A DNA stretch of 64,000 nt from Sulfurospirillum halorespirans DSM 13726 (GCF_001723605.1 NZ_CP017111.1:1302001-1366000), one strand, 5' to 3'; counted from the first letter of the stretch, positions 7,534 through 16,241 are shown. A program made the numbers and translations. The notes: a model not told the origin generated them from the sequence alone.

Positions 7534-8676
7534 TTAGACTTTAAATTCGTTGAGCTTCTCTTGGAGTGTCATGCCCCAATGATCAAGCACGGTTGTAATT
7601 TCCATAATCTCTTCACTCTTTTGATACGTTGCGTGAAAGATCGTCTCTATTTGAATGGATGCTTCTTTGATGTGCTCTGTCTCCTGTTTAAGATCGACAG
7701 ATTTAGTCACAATGGCATTGGAAAGTGCTATGTTTTTATCGGCTACATTGACCAGTTGTTCGAGCACAACATTGGCATTGGTTGAGACATCTTGAAGGAT
7801 GTTAATTTCACTCGCATTGTCTTTCATCTGCTGACTGATAGAGGTGATAGAGCTTACGATGGAGGTAATGGTGGCATTGATCTCTTCAAGGCTTTTTTGT
7901 GTCTTTTCTGCCAAAAGTCTGACTTCATCGGCAACGACGGCAAATCCACGACCGTGTTCACCTGCACGCGCTGCTTCAATGGCGGCATTGAGTGCCAATA
8001 AATTGGTCTGATCGGCGATATCGTCGATGACAGAGAGGATGTTTTTGGTCTCTTGGGTATCTTTACTGAGCGCATTGAGTTGGGTAACTAAAAGGTTCTC
8101 TTTTTGAACACTTTGCACTATTTTTTTGCCTAGATCAATGATGTTTTTTTGCGTATCACTGAGGTAATTGCCAATTTGTTGCATCTCTTCTTTACTCGCA
8201 TGGGCATTGTGGCTGATGTCATCAAAAACGATTTGCATATTGTTAATATGCTTGGTGCTCTCATCGATGATGATCTTCTCTTTTTGGGTTTGTGCATGGA
8301 AAAATGAGACAATCTGCTGTAATTGTGCAGATATTTGGCTGTGGGTTGTTGCATGTGCTTGAAAGCCAAGAATGGCATGTCTAATTTTCTCTTTAAAAAA
8401 GACAACAGAGTCAAGCATTTTGGCAGATTCAGCATTGAATCTGGTGTTGATCTTGATCTCTTTGGTAAGATCCATTGAGGCCAACGCTTGGTTGATTTTA
8501 ACGCTTAAATCCACGCCCCATTTTTTTTCATCAATATCATGCACAATGAGGATAACGGCTATGGCATACTGAACGATTGCTCCTAGTGTAATGGTTGTAA
8601 AAAAATAGGCATTGAGTGGAAGGATCAAAAACGCTGCAATGTGGATAACTCTCATTCTAAGAAACAGAGATTTCAT
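7534..8676 (-). CDS. Methyl-accepting chemotaxis protein, short N-terminus
   Basis: A 380-residue chemoreceptor. Two adjacent hydrophobic segments ([17 protein letters not shown] and the following [17 protein letters not shown]) form a hairpin membrane anchor with no periplasmic sensor domain. The rest is coiled-coil signalling domain with the universal tip [16 protein letters not shown], followed by [13 protein letters not shown]. It should join receptor arrays and drive CheA. Lack of a periplasmic domain suggests it senses membrane state, redox or a cytoplasmic signal. The C-terminus ends KLNEFKV without a CheR tether pentapeptide. Confidence 0.93.
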   Translation of the reverse strand: MKSLFLRMRVIHIAAFLILPLNAYFFTTITLGAIVQYAIAVILIVHDIDEKKWGVDLSVKINQALASMDLTKEIKINTRFNAESAKMLDSVVFFKEKIRHAILGFQAHATTHSQISAQLQQIVSFFHAQTQKEKIIIDESTKHINNMQIVFDDISHNAHASKEEMQQIGNYLSDTQKNIIDLGKKIVQSVQKENLLVTQLNALSKDTQETKNILSVIDDIADQTNLLALNAAIEAARAGEHGRGFAVVADEVRLLAEKTQKSLEEINATITSIVSSITSISQQMKDNASEINILQDVSTNANVVLEQLVNVADKNIALSNAIVTKSVDLKQETEHIKEASIQIETIFHATYQKSEEIMEITTVLDHWGMTLQEKLNEFKV

Positions 8677-8794
8677 TATTTTTCTCCTGTATAAAATAGA
8701 ATTGGCATTCTACTTCATACAAAAAAATAAAGGATTGATCTGTATCAAAAAATAAGATAAAGTTACTCTCTTTTAGAAAATAACCTCAAAATCT

Positions 8795-10219
8795 TTACAT
8801 GTAAAGCTTCTGATCTTCCAAAACACCCAGTTTCCGAGCGATCGCTACAGCGGCAGTTCTGCCATCTAACGCGGCATTGACAACCAAATTTGCGCCTCTC
8901 ACTACATCGCCACCTGCGAAGATAAAAGGGTGGCTTGTCTCTTTATTCTCATCAACGATCAACGTGTTTGAGCGACCTACGGCGAGGTTGAGCTCATCGT
9001 AGAAACTAAAATGTTTTGCTTCAAAACCAAGGGCTAGGATGATGCTATCGGCTGGCAAGGTTTGAACACTGTGCGGTTTGGTTTGCAGGCGCTTGTTCTC
9101 ATCGGTGTAGGTTTCCATGATTTCAAGTCCCACAACACGATGCTCATCGTCCACCAACGCTTTTTTAGGAAGGGCATTAAAGATAAACTGTACCCCTTCT
9201 TCTTTGGCGTTAATGACCTCGCCCCGACTTCCAGGCATACTCTCTTCGCCCCTGCGGTAGACACAGGTCACGCTTTTGGCTTTATGGCGAATAGCGGTAC
9301 GAAGGGCGTCCATCGCGGAGTCTCCACCACCGATGACGACAACGTGTTTGTTGCGTAAAACTGATTTTTGGAGGGCATGATCGAAAATATTTTTTTGCGT
9401 TTGGGTGAGGAGCGTCATGACTTGATGCACACCATTTGCATCTTCATTTTCCATGTCGGCACTGCGACCTTTGGGCACACCAAGCCCCAAAAAGACGGCA
9501 TCAAACTTCTCTTGAAGCTCGCTGAGGCTCACATCTTTTCCCACTTCGGTGCTCAGATGCACTTTCATGCCCGCCTCTTTCATCCACTCAAAACGTCGTA
9601 AGATGACACTTTTGGGCAGTTTAAAGTTGGGAATGCCGTACATCAAAAGTCCGCCGACACGGTTTTCTCGCTCATACAGCTCGACTTCGATGTTGGAGCG
9701 AAGCAAAAACGTCGCACAGCTCAGACTCGCAGGGCCACTGCCCACAACGGCGACTTTGAACTTTCGACCTTCCGCTTGTCCGTAATCGGGAATAGCGCCT
9801 TGTTCGTATGCTTTTTCATTTAAAAAGACTTCGACATTGCCGATGGAAACCGCGTGGTATTCTGTTTTTTCGAGTGTGCATGAACTTTCACAGAGCCCTT
9901 TTTTGGGGCAGACGCGACCCAGAATTTCAGGAAAAGGTGAGCGTGCATTGGAGAGTTCAAACGCGCTTAAATAGTCATGCTCATAGGTTTTTTTAAGCCA
10001 TCTTGGAATGTTGTTATTGAGCGGACAGCCTGTGCGACAAAACGTAAACTCACTCTCAAGTCCGCGCAAAAGATCAATCGGGCATTGCAGACAACGGCTC
10101 GCTTGCGCGTTTGCTTCGCTCTCTTCAAAGTTATGATAGATAGGGTAATAATCCTCAACGCGTTCCTCTGCTGGGCGCTTTCTTGGATAGGCTTTTGCGA
10201 TTGTTTTATATTCTCTCAT
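8795..10219 (-). CDS. GltD-like FAD/NAD(P)H oxidoreductase of the hydrogenase operon
   Basis: A 474-residue protein of the glutamate synthase small-subunit family. The N-terminal part holds cysteine groups for two [4Fe-4S] clusters (ASRCLQCPI, FCRTGCPLNNNIP, RVCPKKGLCESSC). An FAD-binding GxGPAS motif (VVGSGPASL) and a second dinucleotide site (VVIGGGDSAMDALR) follow, with the family end motif FAGGDVVRGANLVVNAALDGR. It would move electrons between NAD(P)H and a ferredoxin-type partner. It is the last gene of the hydrogenase operon, one base after hypA, and no large GltB subunit is nearby, so coupling to the hydrogenase is the best reading. Its stop codon lies inside a TTTACATGTAAA palindrome. 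Confidence 0.88.
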   Translation of the reverse strand: MREYKTIAKAYPRKRPAEERVEDYYPIYHNFEESEANAQASRCLQCPIDLLRGLESEFTFCRTGCPLNNNIPRWLKKTYEHDYLSAFELSNARSPFPEILGRVCPKKGLCESSCTLEKTEYHAVSIGNVEVFLNEKAYEQGAIPDYGQAEGRKFKVAVVGSGPASLSCATFLLRSNIEVELYERENRVGGLLMYGIPNFKLPKSVILRRFEWMKEAGMKVHLSTEVGKDVSLSELQEKFDAVFLGLGVPKGRSADMENEDANGVHQVMTLLTQTQKNIFDHALQKSVLRNKHVVVIGGGDSAMDALRTAIRHKAKSVTCVYRRGEESMPGSRGEVINAKEEGVQFIFNALPKKALVDDEHRVVGLEIMETYTDENKRLQTKPHSVQTLPADSIILALGFEAKHFSFYDELNLAVGRSNTLIVDENKETSHPFIFAGGDVVRGANLVVNAALDGRTAAVAIARKLGVLEDQKLYM

Positions 10220-10220
10220 G

Positions 10221-10568
10221 CTATTCCTCTATGATCTCTATACTTTTTACATGTAACTCTTGCCCGCCTATCATGGAAACGTCCTCACTGTGACATTTGG
10301 GACAGATAAAATGGTTTTCGCTCACGACACTTTGTTCATGACATGAGGTACACAACAGCACCACTTCGCACAGCTCAACAACGAGCGTCGCATTGTGACA
10401 AATGGTCTCTTCTTTAAAGGTATCAAAACACTGTTCCAAAAAATGAACCTCAATGCCGCTAAGTCTTCCCACACGAATTTCAAGACGCTTAATCGCCTTA
10501 GCATGGTGCTTTTTCGCCTCTTTTTCACACAAATCAATGAGTGAAGCGACGATGGAATACTCGTGCAT
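10221..10568 (-). CDS. hypA: Hydrogenase nickel incorporation protein HypA
   Basis: A 115-residue protein beginning MHEYSI, whose N-terminal Met-His-Glu binds nickel in HypA. Two CxxC pairs (LLCTSCHEQ and FICPKCHSE) form the zinc site. It delivers nickel to the large subunit of NiFe hydrogenases with HypB. It lies inside the operon between the ferredoxin-like subunit and the flavoprotein, so the operon carries at least part of its own maturation. Other hyp genes are absent from the window. Confidence 0.95.
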   Translation of the reverse strand: MHEYSIVASLIDLCEKEAKKHHAKAIKRLEIRVGRLSGIEVHFLEQCFDTFKEETICHNATLVVELCEVVLLCTSCHEQSVVSENHFICPKCHSEDVSMIGGQELHVKSIEIIEE

Positions 10569-10573
10569 AACCC

Positions 10574-11047
10574 TTAGCCTTTGGCTGCCATAAGCGTTTC
10601 AAACGTATCGTAATCGACCAGACGAATCGCATCGGTGGTGCAGACACGCACGCACGAAGGCCCTTGCGGATGGCTAAAGCAGAGATTGCATTTCACCGCA
10701 ACGCGTCGGTCTTCTTTTTGAATCATGATAATCGCGCCATACGGGCAGACGAGTGAACAGCATCCGCACCCGACACACGCTTCTTCATGCAGTTTGATAA
10801 ACCCATCCATCCGCTCAATGACGCCATGCGGACAGATAATCGCACAGGGTGCATCTTCGCAGTGCATACACTGAAGTGGTGCCGTTTTGGTTTCCACTTT
10901 TACCACACGATTCCGCGAAATCAGCGGCACTTTGGTGGTGTAGGCTTCCTCAAAGGCAATGCCTTGGTAACTGGCGGCACATGCCAACTCACAACTCAAA
11001 CACCCCACACATTTGGTGCTATCGGCTAAAATAAATCGATGTCTCAT
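10574..11047 (-). CDS. Polyferredoxin-type 4Fe-4S hydrogenase subunit (CooF/HycB-like)
   Basis: A 157-residue protein with cysteine motifs for four [4Fe-4S] clusters: KCVGCLSCELAC, QCMHCEDAPCAIICP, ACVGCGCCSLVCP and KCNLC with SCVRVC. This DmsB/HycB/CooF-type protein passes electrons between clusters of partner enzymes. In CO-dependent systems CooF links CO dehydrogenase to hydrogenase; no CO dehydrogenase is visible here, so the likely partner is the GltD-like flavoprotein two genes downstream. The ATG is 2 bases past the stop of the large-subunit gene. Confidence 0.92.
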   Translation of the reverse strand: MRHRFILADSTKCVGCLSCELACAASYQGIAFEEAYTTKVPLISRNRVVKVETKTAPLQCMHCEDAPCAIICPHGVIERMDGFIKLHEEACVGCGCCSLVCPYGAIIMIQKEDRRVAVKCNLCFSHPQGPSCVRVCTTDAIRLVDYDTFETLMAAKG

Positions 11048-11048
11048 C

Positions 11049-12137
11049 TTAACGCTCGGTACAAGAGATACAAGGATCGATGCTGTTGAAAATCAGTGCA
11101 ACATCGTCAATGCTATTGTTTGGCATCATCACTTTAAGCGCTTCCCAGTTCATATAGGTCGGCACGCGCCACTTCATCCGCTCAGGCTTTTGACTGCCAT
11201 TGGTTTTAAGGTAATACACCAGCTCACCACGCGGCGCTTCGGTGCGAGAGATGGCTTCACCTTCTGGAATGAGTGTGCGTGTTGGAAGTACAATATCGCC
11301 TTTTGGAAGGGCGTCCAGTGCTTGATGGAGCAGTTTCATGGACTCTAAAATTTCATACAGTCTCACTTTGGCGCGTGAGAGTACATCGCCATCTTTTTGA
11401 AGCACGACATCAAAAGAGAGTTTGTCATACGCGGCATACGGAGAGCGTTTTCGCACATCATTGTTCACACCACTCGCACGTGCTACAGGACCTACAACGC
11501 CAAGTCTGAGTGCGTCTTCATAGCCCAAAACACCCACACCAGAGAGTCTGGAAATGAGCGTGGCATCGGTTTCAAACAGAGCGATAAATGCTTCGATCTT
11601 GCTTCTGTTTTGATCCAGTGTCGTTTTGATGGAAGCGATCAGTTTGGCATCCAGATCAAATTTTACGCCACCAATCGTGTTGGCGCTTAAGTCCATGCGA
11701 TTGCCCCAAATGGACTCTTTCAGGTCTTGGAAATCTTCACGTGTCTCTAAAAACTGTGTCATCAACGCTTTGTTGTGAATGAGATGGCTGAGCATACCAA
11801 GGTTAAAAAGATGGCTTGCGATGCGCTTGATCTCATCGGCAACAACACGAAGGTAAAGAGCTCGTTCAGGAAGGCTGAGTCCTGCGATCTTCTCCACCGC
11901 CATGCAGTAGGTAAACGGGTGGTTGTTTGAGCAGAGTGCGCAGACTTTTTCGGTGATGATGAGATTTTGCAAAAAATTTCGTTGAAGCACGATAGACTCG
12001 ATGCCACGGTGAACAAATCCGTTGATCATGTCAACCGTTTTGATCGTTTTACCATCACGATTGGGTTCGATTTTAAAATAAACGGGCTCTTCAAGTGCCA
12101 CATCAAACGGTCCTAAAATGACTTTGGTGTTATCCAT
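11049..12137 (-). CDS. Group 4-like NiFe hydrogenase large subunit (CooH/EchE-like)
   Basis: A 362-residue catalytic subunit. RGIE near residue 44 and EKVCALCSNNH (Cys66, Cys69) form the first nickel-ligand motif; the second, DPCISCTER (Cys356, Cys359), is the very end of the protein. All four NiFe ligands are therefore present. Length matches the compact CooH/EchE type rather than HycE, which carries an extra NuoC-like domain. The protein stops right at the Arg after the second motif, so there is no C-terminal tail for a maturation peptidase to remove. The ATG at 12137 has AAGGAG before it and overlaps the NuoC-like gene by 8 bases. Confidence 0.93.
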   Translation of the reverse strand: MDNTKVILGPFDVALEEPVYFKIEPNRDGKTIKTVDMINGFVHRGIESIVLQRNFLQNLIITEKVCALCSNNHPFTYCMAVEKIAGLSLPERALYLRVVADEIKRIASHLFNLGMLSHLIHNKALMTQFLETREDFQDLKESIWGNRMDLSANTIGGVKFDLDAKLIASIKTTLDQNRSKIEAFIALFETDATLISRLSGVGVLGYEDALRLGVVGPVARASGVNNDVRKRSPYAAYDKLSFDVVLQKDGDVLSRAKVRLYEILESMKLLHQALDALPKGDIVLPTRTLIPEGEAISRTEAPRGELVYYLKTNGSQKPERMKWRVPTYMNWEALKVMMPNNSIDDVALIFNSIDPCISCTER

Positions 12138-12624
12138 GAAGGACTCCTTCTTCTGCTTTGACGCGGTTCCACAGTGCTTGGCTGACTTTGCCACTCATGG
12201 CTGAGGAAAGCGAATAGTACTCTTTAAGAACATTCTCTTTAATCGCTTCATCAAGAAAAAGGCGTTTGGGATTGGGGTGATTGAGGATAGCAATACCATA
12301 AATTTCAGAAAGTTCCCTCTCCGTCCAGTCCGCACTTTTAAACAGTGGTGTGATGGAGGGAACACTTTTGTCGGTGATGTGCAGTTTGACATTGATCATA
12401 ATGCCATCAAGGTCGAAGTGATAGACCAGTTCATGTGCATCTTCCTTTTGATGCGCGGTGATCATACAGACCCGAGCATTCATGGTTTGAAGGATTTCGG
12501 CAAGGCTTAAAAGTAGGGCTTTATCGTCTATTTCGCACCAAAGGCTATCACCTTTCTTATCAAAATGGCACCCCAATTTTAAGGCACCAAGAACGTCATT
12601 GAGTTTTACATGTAAAGATTTCAT
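12130..12624 (-). CDS. NuoC-like hydrogenase subunit (CooU/EchD-like)
   Basis: A 164-residue protein whose middle matches the 30-kDa complex I subunit family: TPLFKSADWTERELSEIYGIAILNHPNPKRLFLDE resembles the conserved ADWxEREVYDxFGIxFxxHPxxxRLL pattern. In Coo/Ech hydrogenases this subunit docks the large subunit and has no cofactor of its own. It sits between the ferredoxin-like and large-subunit genes and its end overlaps the latter. A TTTACATGTAAA copy (12605-12616) lies in the fourth to eighth codons, read as LHVK. Confidence 0.88.
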   Translation of the reverse strand: MKSLHVKLNDVLGALKLGCHFDKKGDSLWCEIDDKALLLSLAEILQTMNARVCMITAHQKEDAHELVYHFDLDGIMINVKLHITDKSVPSITPLFKSADWTERELSEIYGIAILNHPNPKRLFLDEAIKENVLKEYYSLSSAMSGKVSQALWNRVKAEEGVLHG

Positions 12625-13047
12625 TTAGAGGACTCTTTGTTTGAAAGTATGTTCACGCCTGCATTTTGGGCAGAGTTTAAACAGAGCGGTAATAGGGTTA
12701 CTCACGTTTTTAAACCCACGTTTAAGCATCGTTAGAGGAACATTTATCATCGGTTCATGACAGTTGGGACACTGCGTATACTCAACCATATTGGCAGTAA
12801 TGGAAGTGTACTTTTCACTTTGCGGTGTCGCTTCCGCCAGCGTGTTACTTAGCGTGATAGCACCCGTTGGGCAGAAGTAAGTACAGTTGCCGCACACGGT
12901 ACAGGTGTTATGCCAGATGATGAAGTCGTAGCGTTGGGGCTCAACACACGAGATGTTGATCGCTCCTGCAGGGCAGACAAATACACAGGTTTGGCACAGA
13001 ACACACTGCTCTTTATCGAACGTGATTTTTCCTTTGTAGGCATTCAT
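12625..13047 (-). CDS. 2x[4Fe-4S] ferredoxin-type hydrogenase subunit (CooX/EchF-like)
   Basis: A 140-residue protein with two full ferredoxin motifs, CVLCQTCVFVCP and CTVCGNCTYFCP, expected to hold two [4Fe-4S] clusters as in NuoI, CooX and EchF. Unusually it has a C-terminal extension with two more CxxC pairs (QCPNCHEP and LCPKCRRE) that looks like a rubredoxin-type or zinc-ribbon knuckle. The ATG at 13047 overlaps the stop of the small-subunit gene as ATGA. It would carry electrons between the small subunit and the soluble partners. Confidence 0.9.
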   Translation of the reverse strand: MNAYKGKITFDKEQCVLCQTCVFVCPAGAINISCVEPQRYDFIIWHNTCTVCGNCTYFCPTGAITLSNTLAEATPQSEKYTSITANMVEYTQCPNCHEPMINVPLTMLKRGFKNVSNPITALFKLCPKCRREHTFKQRVL

Positions 13048-13460
13048 GCACTCACCTTCTCTTTCCAAAGCGCACAGGCTTTAATGAGTCCATCGACGAT
13101 GCTCTGCGGTGAGGGCGGACAGCCAGCGATGTTGACATCGACATTCACAAAGCGATCCAGTGGTCCTTCAATGGAGTAGCTATCACGAAATACGCCACCC
13201 GTGATCGGGCAAATTCCCATGGCAACGACCACTTTTTCATCGGGCAATCGTTTGAGCGTGGCTTCTAAAAAAGGTTTAGAACGCGTGGTGATGGAACCCG
13301 TGACGATGACAATATTTGCCTCTTCAGGAGTGTTGGTGTAGGTGCAATGAAGCGTGTCAAAGCCAAATTTGGGAACAAGGATGCTTGCCAAAAGCTCGAC
13401 ATCACAGCCATTACAGGAACCTGCGTTGATACGATAAACGTTAATATTATTATCTATCAT
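13044..13460 (-). CDS. NiFe hydrogenase small subunit (CooL/EchC, NuoB-like)
   Basis: A 138-residue NuoB-type protein with the four ligands of the proximal [4Fe-4S] cluster: INAGSCNGCDVE, MGICPITGG and NIAGCPPSP. It belongs to the short small-subunit class without a Tat signal, so the enzyme is cytoplasmic. The ATG at 13460 was chosen because the protein then begins directly before the family start (IDNNINVYRINAGS). It is the first gene of the operon, and the next gene upstream is on the other strand; no CooM/CooK or EchA/EchB membrane subunit is present. Confidence 0.93.
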   Translation of the reverse strand: MIDNNINVYRINAGSCNGCDVELLASILVPKFGFDTLHCTYTNTPEEANIVIVTGSITTRSKPFLEATLKRLPDEKVVVAMGICPITGGVFRDSYSIEGPLDRFVNVDVNIAGCPPSPQSIVDGLIKACALWKEKVSA

Positions 13461-13632
13461 AAAGAGTCTCTTTAGTTTATAGATTCTTATTAATATTAAT
13501 TCAATCAGTAAAGATTGTTTTAAAGTTGGTATTGTAACACAATAAACAAAAGATTTGGTCACACAAAAGAAACTTTTTTGAATCTTTACATGTAAAACGG
13601 TAAAATAATATATTTACATGTAAAGGATAGAA
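13461..13632. promoter_or_regulatory. Divergent intergenic region between hydrogenase operon and HD-domain gene
   Basis: This 172-base AT-rich gap must hold the promoters of both the hydrogenase operon (leftward) and the HD-domain gene (rightward). Two exact TTTACATGTAAA palindromes lie 28 bases apart at 13585-13596 and 13613-13624, the second only 9 bases from the HD gene ATG. I could not assign confident -35/-10 elements. Tandem spacing of the palindromes here is suggestive of protein binding, but the same motif is scattered throughout the window. Confidence 0.5.
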
Positions 13633-14196
13633 ATGCCAACACGAGAAGAGGCGTTTGCCTTGTTGAAAGCCTATAATGGCGCGGCACTTACAACCCATGG
13701 ATTAGCCGTTGAGGGAACGATGCGTTATTTTGCACGAAAAGCAGGCGAAGATGAGGAAAAATGGGGAATTGTCGGACTTTTGCACGATCTGGACTATGAA
13801 AAATACCCAGAGCTTCACTGCACAAAAACCGCAGAAATTATGCGTGAAAAGGGCTATAGTGAGGAGATTATACGCGCTATCGTCTCTCATGGCTGGGGCA
13901 TTTGCTCCGATGTCGAACCTCTCAGTCCAATGGAGAAAACCCTTTATGCTGTGGATGAACTTACTGGGCTTATCACCGCGTGTGCGCTGGTCAGACCAAG
14001 CAAATCGGTGATGGATTTGGAGCTCTCATCGGCGAAAAAGAAGTTTAAAGACAAAGGTTTTGCCGCAGGGGCAAGCAGGGAAGTCATTTCAAAAGGGGCG
14101 GATATGCTGGGTGTGAGTTTGGATGAGCTCATTACCGATGTGATTGCCGCAATGAGAGCGATTGCACCCTCATTGGGACTGGAGCTGAAAAACTAG
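13633..14196 (+). CDS. HD-domain (HDIG-type) hydrolase
   Basis: A 187-residue protein with the metal-binding signature LLHDLDYEKYP (the HD pair), an upstream His in TTHGLAVEGTMRYFA, and IVSHGWGI further on, as in the HDIG subgroup of metal-dependent phosphohydrolases annotated as predicted hydrolases. The substrate is not known; relatives are sometimes linked to nucleotide or tRNA metabolism. AAAGG precedes the ATG, and the end of the gene shares a CTAG tetranucleotide with the convergent NYN gene. Confidence 0.88.
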   Translation: MPTREEAFALLKAYNGAALTTHGLAVEGTMRYFARKAGEDEEKWGIVGLLHDLDYEKYPELHCTKTAEIMREKGYSEEIIRAIVSHGWGICSDVEPLSPMEKTLYAVDELTGLITACALVRPSKSVMDLELSSAKKKFKDKGFAAGASREVISKGADMLGVSLDELITDVIAAMRAIAPSLGLELKN

Positions 14197-14972
14197 CGAC
14201 GTCTTTTAGGAGCGGCGGTGGCTTTTTTCGCAACAGGACGGTAATCGACAATGGTCGTTGTTCCTTTACCAGGATAACGTTTCATTTCAAAGTGTTCGCC
14301 AAGCTTCGCAAGGAGCGAGGTGATCTTGCTAGAGCCATAGGTACGCGGGTCAAAGTCGGGAGACTGGCGTTTGATGTACGCACCTGCGGCTGAAACACTT
14401 GCCCAACCCTCATCATCTTGGGTCTTTTCCCAGCCTACATGTAAAATTTTTGCAAGCTCTTTAAGCAGGTCATCATTGGAGACTTTGGAAGGTTTTTGCT
14501 CAGGCGTGCCTTCGAGTGTTTCGGTGTTGACACTGAGGTTTTCGGTGAAAATAAAGTCATCGCAGGCATTACGAAACGAAATCGGCGTTTTATGCTCGCC
14601 AAATCCAAAGACGTAAATCTCCGACTCTTTCAGACGTGAAGCAAGCTTGGTAAAGTCACTATCACTCGATACAAGTGCGAAGGCGTCGAATTTTTGCGTA
14701 TAGAGTAGATCCATTGCATCGATAATCATCGAAGCATCGGTCGAATTTTTTCCCGTCGTGTACGCAAACTGCTGAATCGGCTGAACCGCTAGCTCATTGA
14801 GGCTCTCTTTCCAATTTTTAAGGTAACTGCTCGACCAGTCACCGTAAGCGCGTTTGACAATGATATGTCCGTGTGTTGAGAGTTCGGCTAAGATCAGTTC
14901 TAGTTTGCTTTGTTGCGCATTGTCCGCATCTATTAAGACAACGATTCGTTTCTCTTCATCGATATTTTTCAT
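14193..14972 (-). CDS. NYN-domain protein with C-terminal OST-HTH/LOTUS domain
   Basis: A 259-residue protein. The N-terminal NYN/PIN-like domain (about 8-150) has acidic residues at VVLIDADNAQ, STDASMIIDAMDLLY and LVSSDSDFTKLA, the metal-binding positions of this nuclease fold. The C-terminal part (about 180-250) has the OST-HTH pattern ending DPRTYGSSKITSLLAKLGEHFE, a putative RNA-binding domain. The combination (LabA-like protein) suggests an RNA-processing nuclease. The ATG at 14972 has AAAGG upstream. Its stop and that of the convergent HD gene overlap in one CTAG. Confidence 0.9.
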   Translation of the reverse strand: MKNIDEEKRIVVLIDADNAQQSKLELILAELSTHGHIIVKRAYGDWSSSYLKNWKESLNELAVQPIQQFAYTTGKNSTDASMIIDAMDLLYTQKFDAFALVSSDSDFTKLASRLKESEIYVFGFGEHKTPISFRNACDDFIFTENLSVNTETLEGTPEQKPSKVSNDDLLKELAKILHVGWEKTQDDEGWASVSAAGAYIKRQSPDFDPRTYGSSKITSLLAKLGEHFEMKRYPGKGTTTIVDYRPVAKKATAAPKRRR

Positions 14973-15017
14973 GCTCGTGCCTTTGTAAAGTGGTCTCATG
15001 AGAGCATTATAGCCTAG

Positions 15018-16241
15018 TTATGATGGCTTAACACCTTGTGCGCTCTTCCATAAGTAGCGTGAAAAAAGTGCGATGATGAAAAGAGCAATACATCCCTCAA
15101 ACAGCAAAGTCTCCGCCGCGCCAAAATAGTGCGAAATCGTACCAATTAAGAGCGCGCCAATGGGTTGCGTGCCAAAAAAAGCCATCGCAAAATAGCTGAT
15201 GACCCGTCCTCGCATTTCACTTGAAGAGGTGGTTTGAAGAAGCGTGTTGATGATAGTCGTTTGAAGCATCATACCAAATCCTGCAACCGTGCAAAAGAAA
15301 AACGCAAAAGTTAACGTGTGTGAAAGGGCAAAACAGACCAACCCAAAACCAAGAAGCACGGTGGCAAGAATCAGTAATTTTCTTAAGTTATTACTGGTTT
15401 TAAGCGACGCAAGCAAAAGCGCGCCACTGAGTGCGCCAATGCCTACAAAACTGTTCAAATACCCGTAAATCGTCGCATCTCCCGCCAACGTCTCTTTGGC
15501 AATGATCGGAAACAGCGTTGTGTATGGCAATACGAGCAGACTCATCAACGCAAGCAGTAAAACCAGCACACCAAGACTTGGGGTGGCTTTGAGGTAGCGC
15601 AGACCATCTTTAAGATCGCTCAAAACTTTTTGCGTGTGAGCTTGGGGGATATACGCAGGCAATTTTAACAGAAGCAACGAGGCGATCACGGCGACAAAAC
15701 TGAACGCGTTGATCATAAAACAGATGCCCGCTCCAAAGCTTTCAAGGATAAGACCCGCAACAGCAGGCCCAATGAGACGCGCGAGATTGACCATGGAAGA
15801 GTTCAGCGCAATCGCATTGCCCACATCCTCTTTTTGGCTCACCATAACATGCATCAAAGACTGACGCGCAGGTACATCAAACGCATTGATGATACCTAAT
15901 ATGACGCTTAAAACAATCAGCTCCACGACCGAATAATCGGTAAAAAAAACGATCAATGTCATAATAATAGCTTGAATCATCGAAGCAATTTGGGTAAACA
16001 GAAGCACATTGAAACGATTGTACCGATCGGCGATGGCACCACCTAAAAGGGAGAATAAAAAAGAGGGAAACTGAGAGGCAAACACACTAAGCCCCAAGAT
16101 AAAAGCAGAGTTCGTCTGCACATAAATCACCCAATAAACAGCCGTTCGCTGCATCCATGTGCCCATAAGCGAAACAGACTGCCCTGCAAAAAAGAGTCGA
16201 TAATTAAGACTTCGAAAAGCCCTGAAGGTGTTGATGTTCAT
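15018..16241 (-). CDS. MFS exporter (EntS-like, MFS_3)
   Basis: A 407-residue membrane protein with about 12 hydrophobic segments. The start MNINTFRAFRSLNYRLFFAGQSVSLMGTWMQ is typical of the MFS_3 family that includes the enterobactin exporter EntS, and AIADRYNR is the conserved loop after helix 2. It should be a proton-driven exporter in the inner membrane; the substrate cannot be guessed since no siderophore or drug genes are adjacent. A TTTACATGTAAA copy lies just upstream of the start (16277-16288). Confidence 0.88.
   Translation of the reverse strand: MNINTFRAFRSLNYRLFFAGQSVSLMGTWMQRTAVYWVIYVQTNSAFILGLSVFASQFPSFLFSLLGGAIADRYNRFNVLLFTQIASMIQAIIMTLIVFFTDYSVVELIVLSVILGIINAFDVPARQSLMHVMVSQKEDVGNAIALNSSMVNLARLIGPAVAGLILESFGAGICFMINAFSFVAVIASLLLLKLPAYIPQAHTQKVLSDLKDGLRYLKATPSLGVLVLLLALMSLLVLPYTTLFPIIAKETLAGDATIYGYLNSFVGIGALSGALLLASLKTSNNLRKLLILATVLLGFGLVCFALSHTLTFAFFFCTVAGFGMMLQTTIINTLLQTTSSSEMRGRVISYFAMAFFGTQPIGALLIGTISHYFGAAETLLFEGCIALFIIALFSRYLWKSAQGVKPS

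Noticed and set aside
9062-10234. Several plus-strand open frames inside the hydrogenase flavoprotein gene
   Set aside because: They are reverse-frame shadows of a strongly recognised coding gene.
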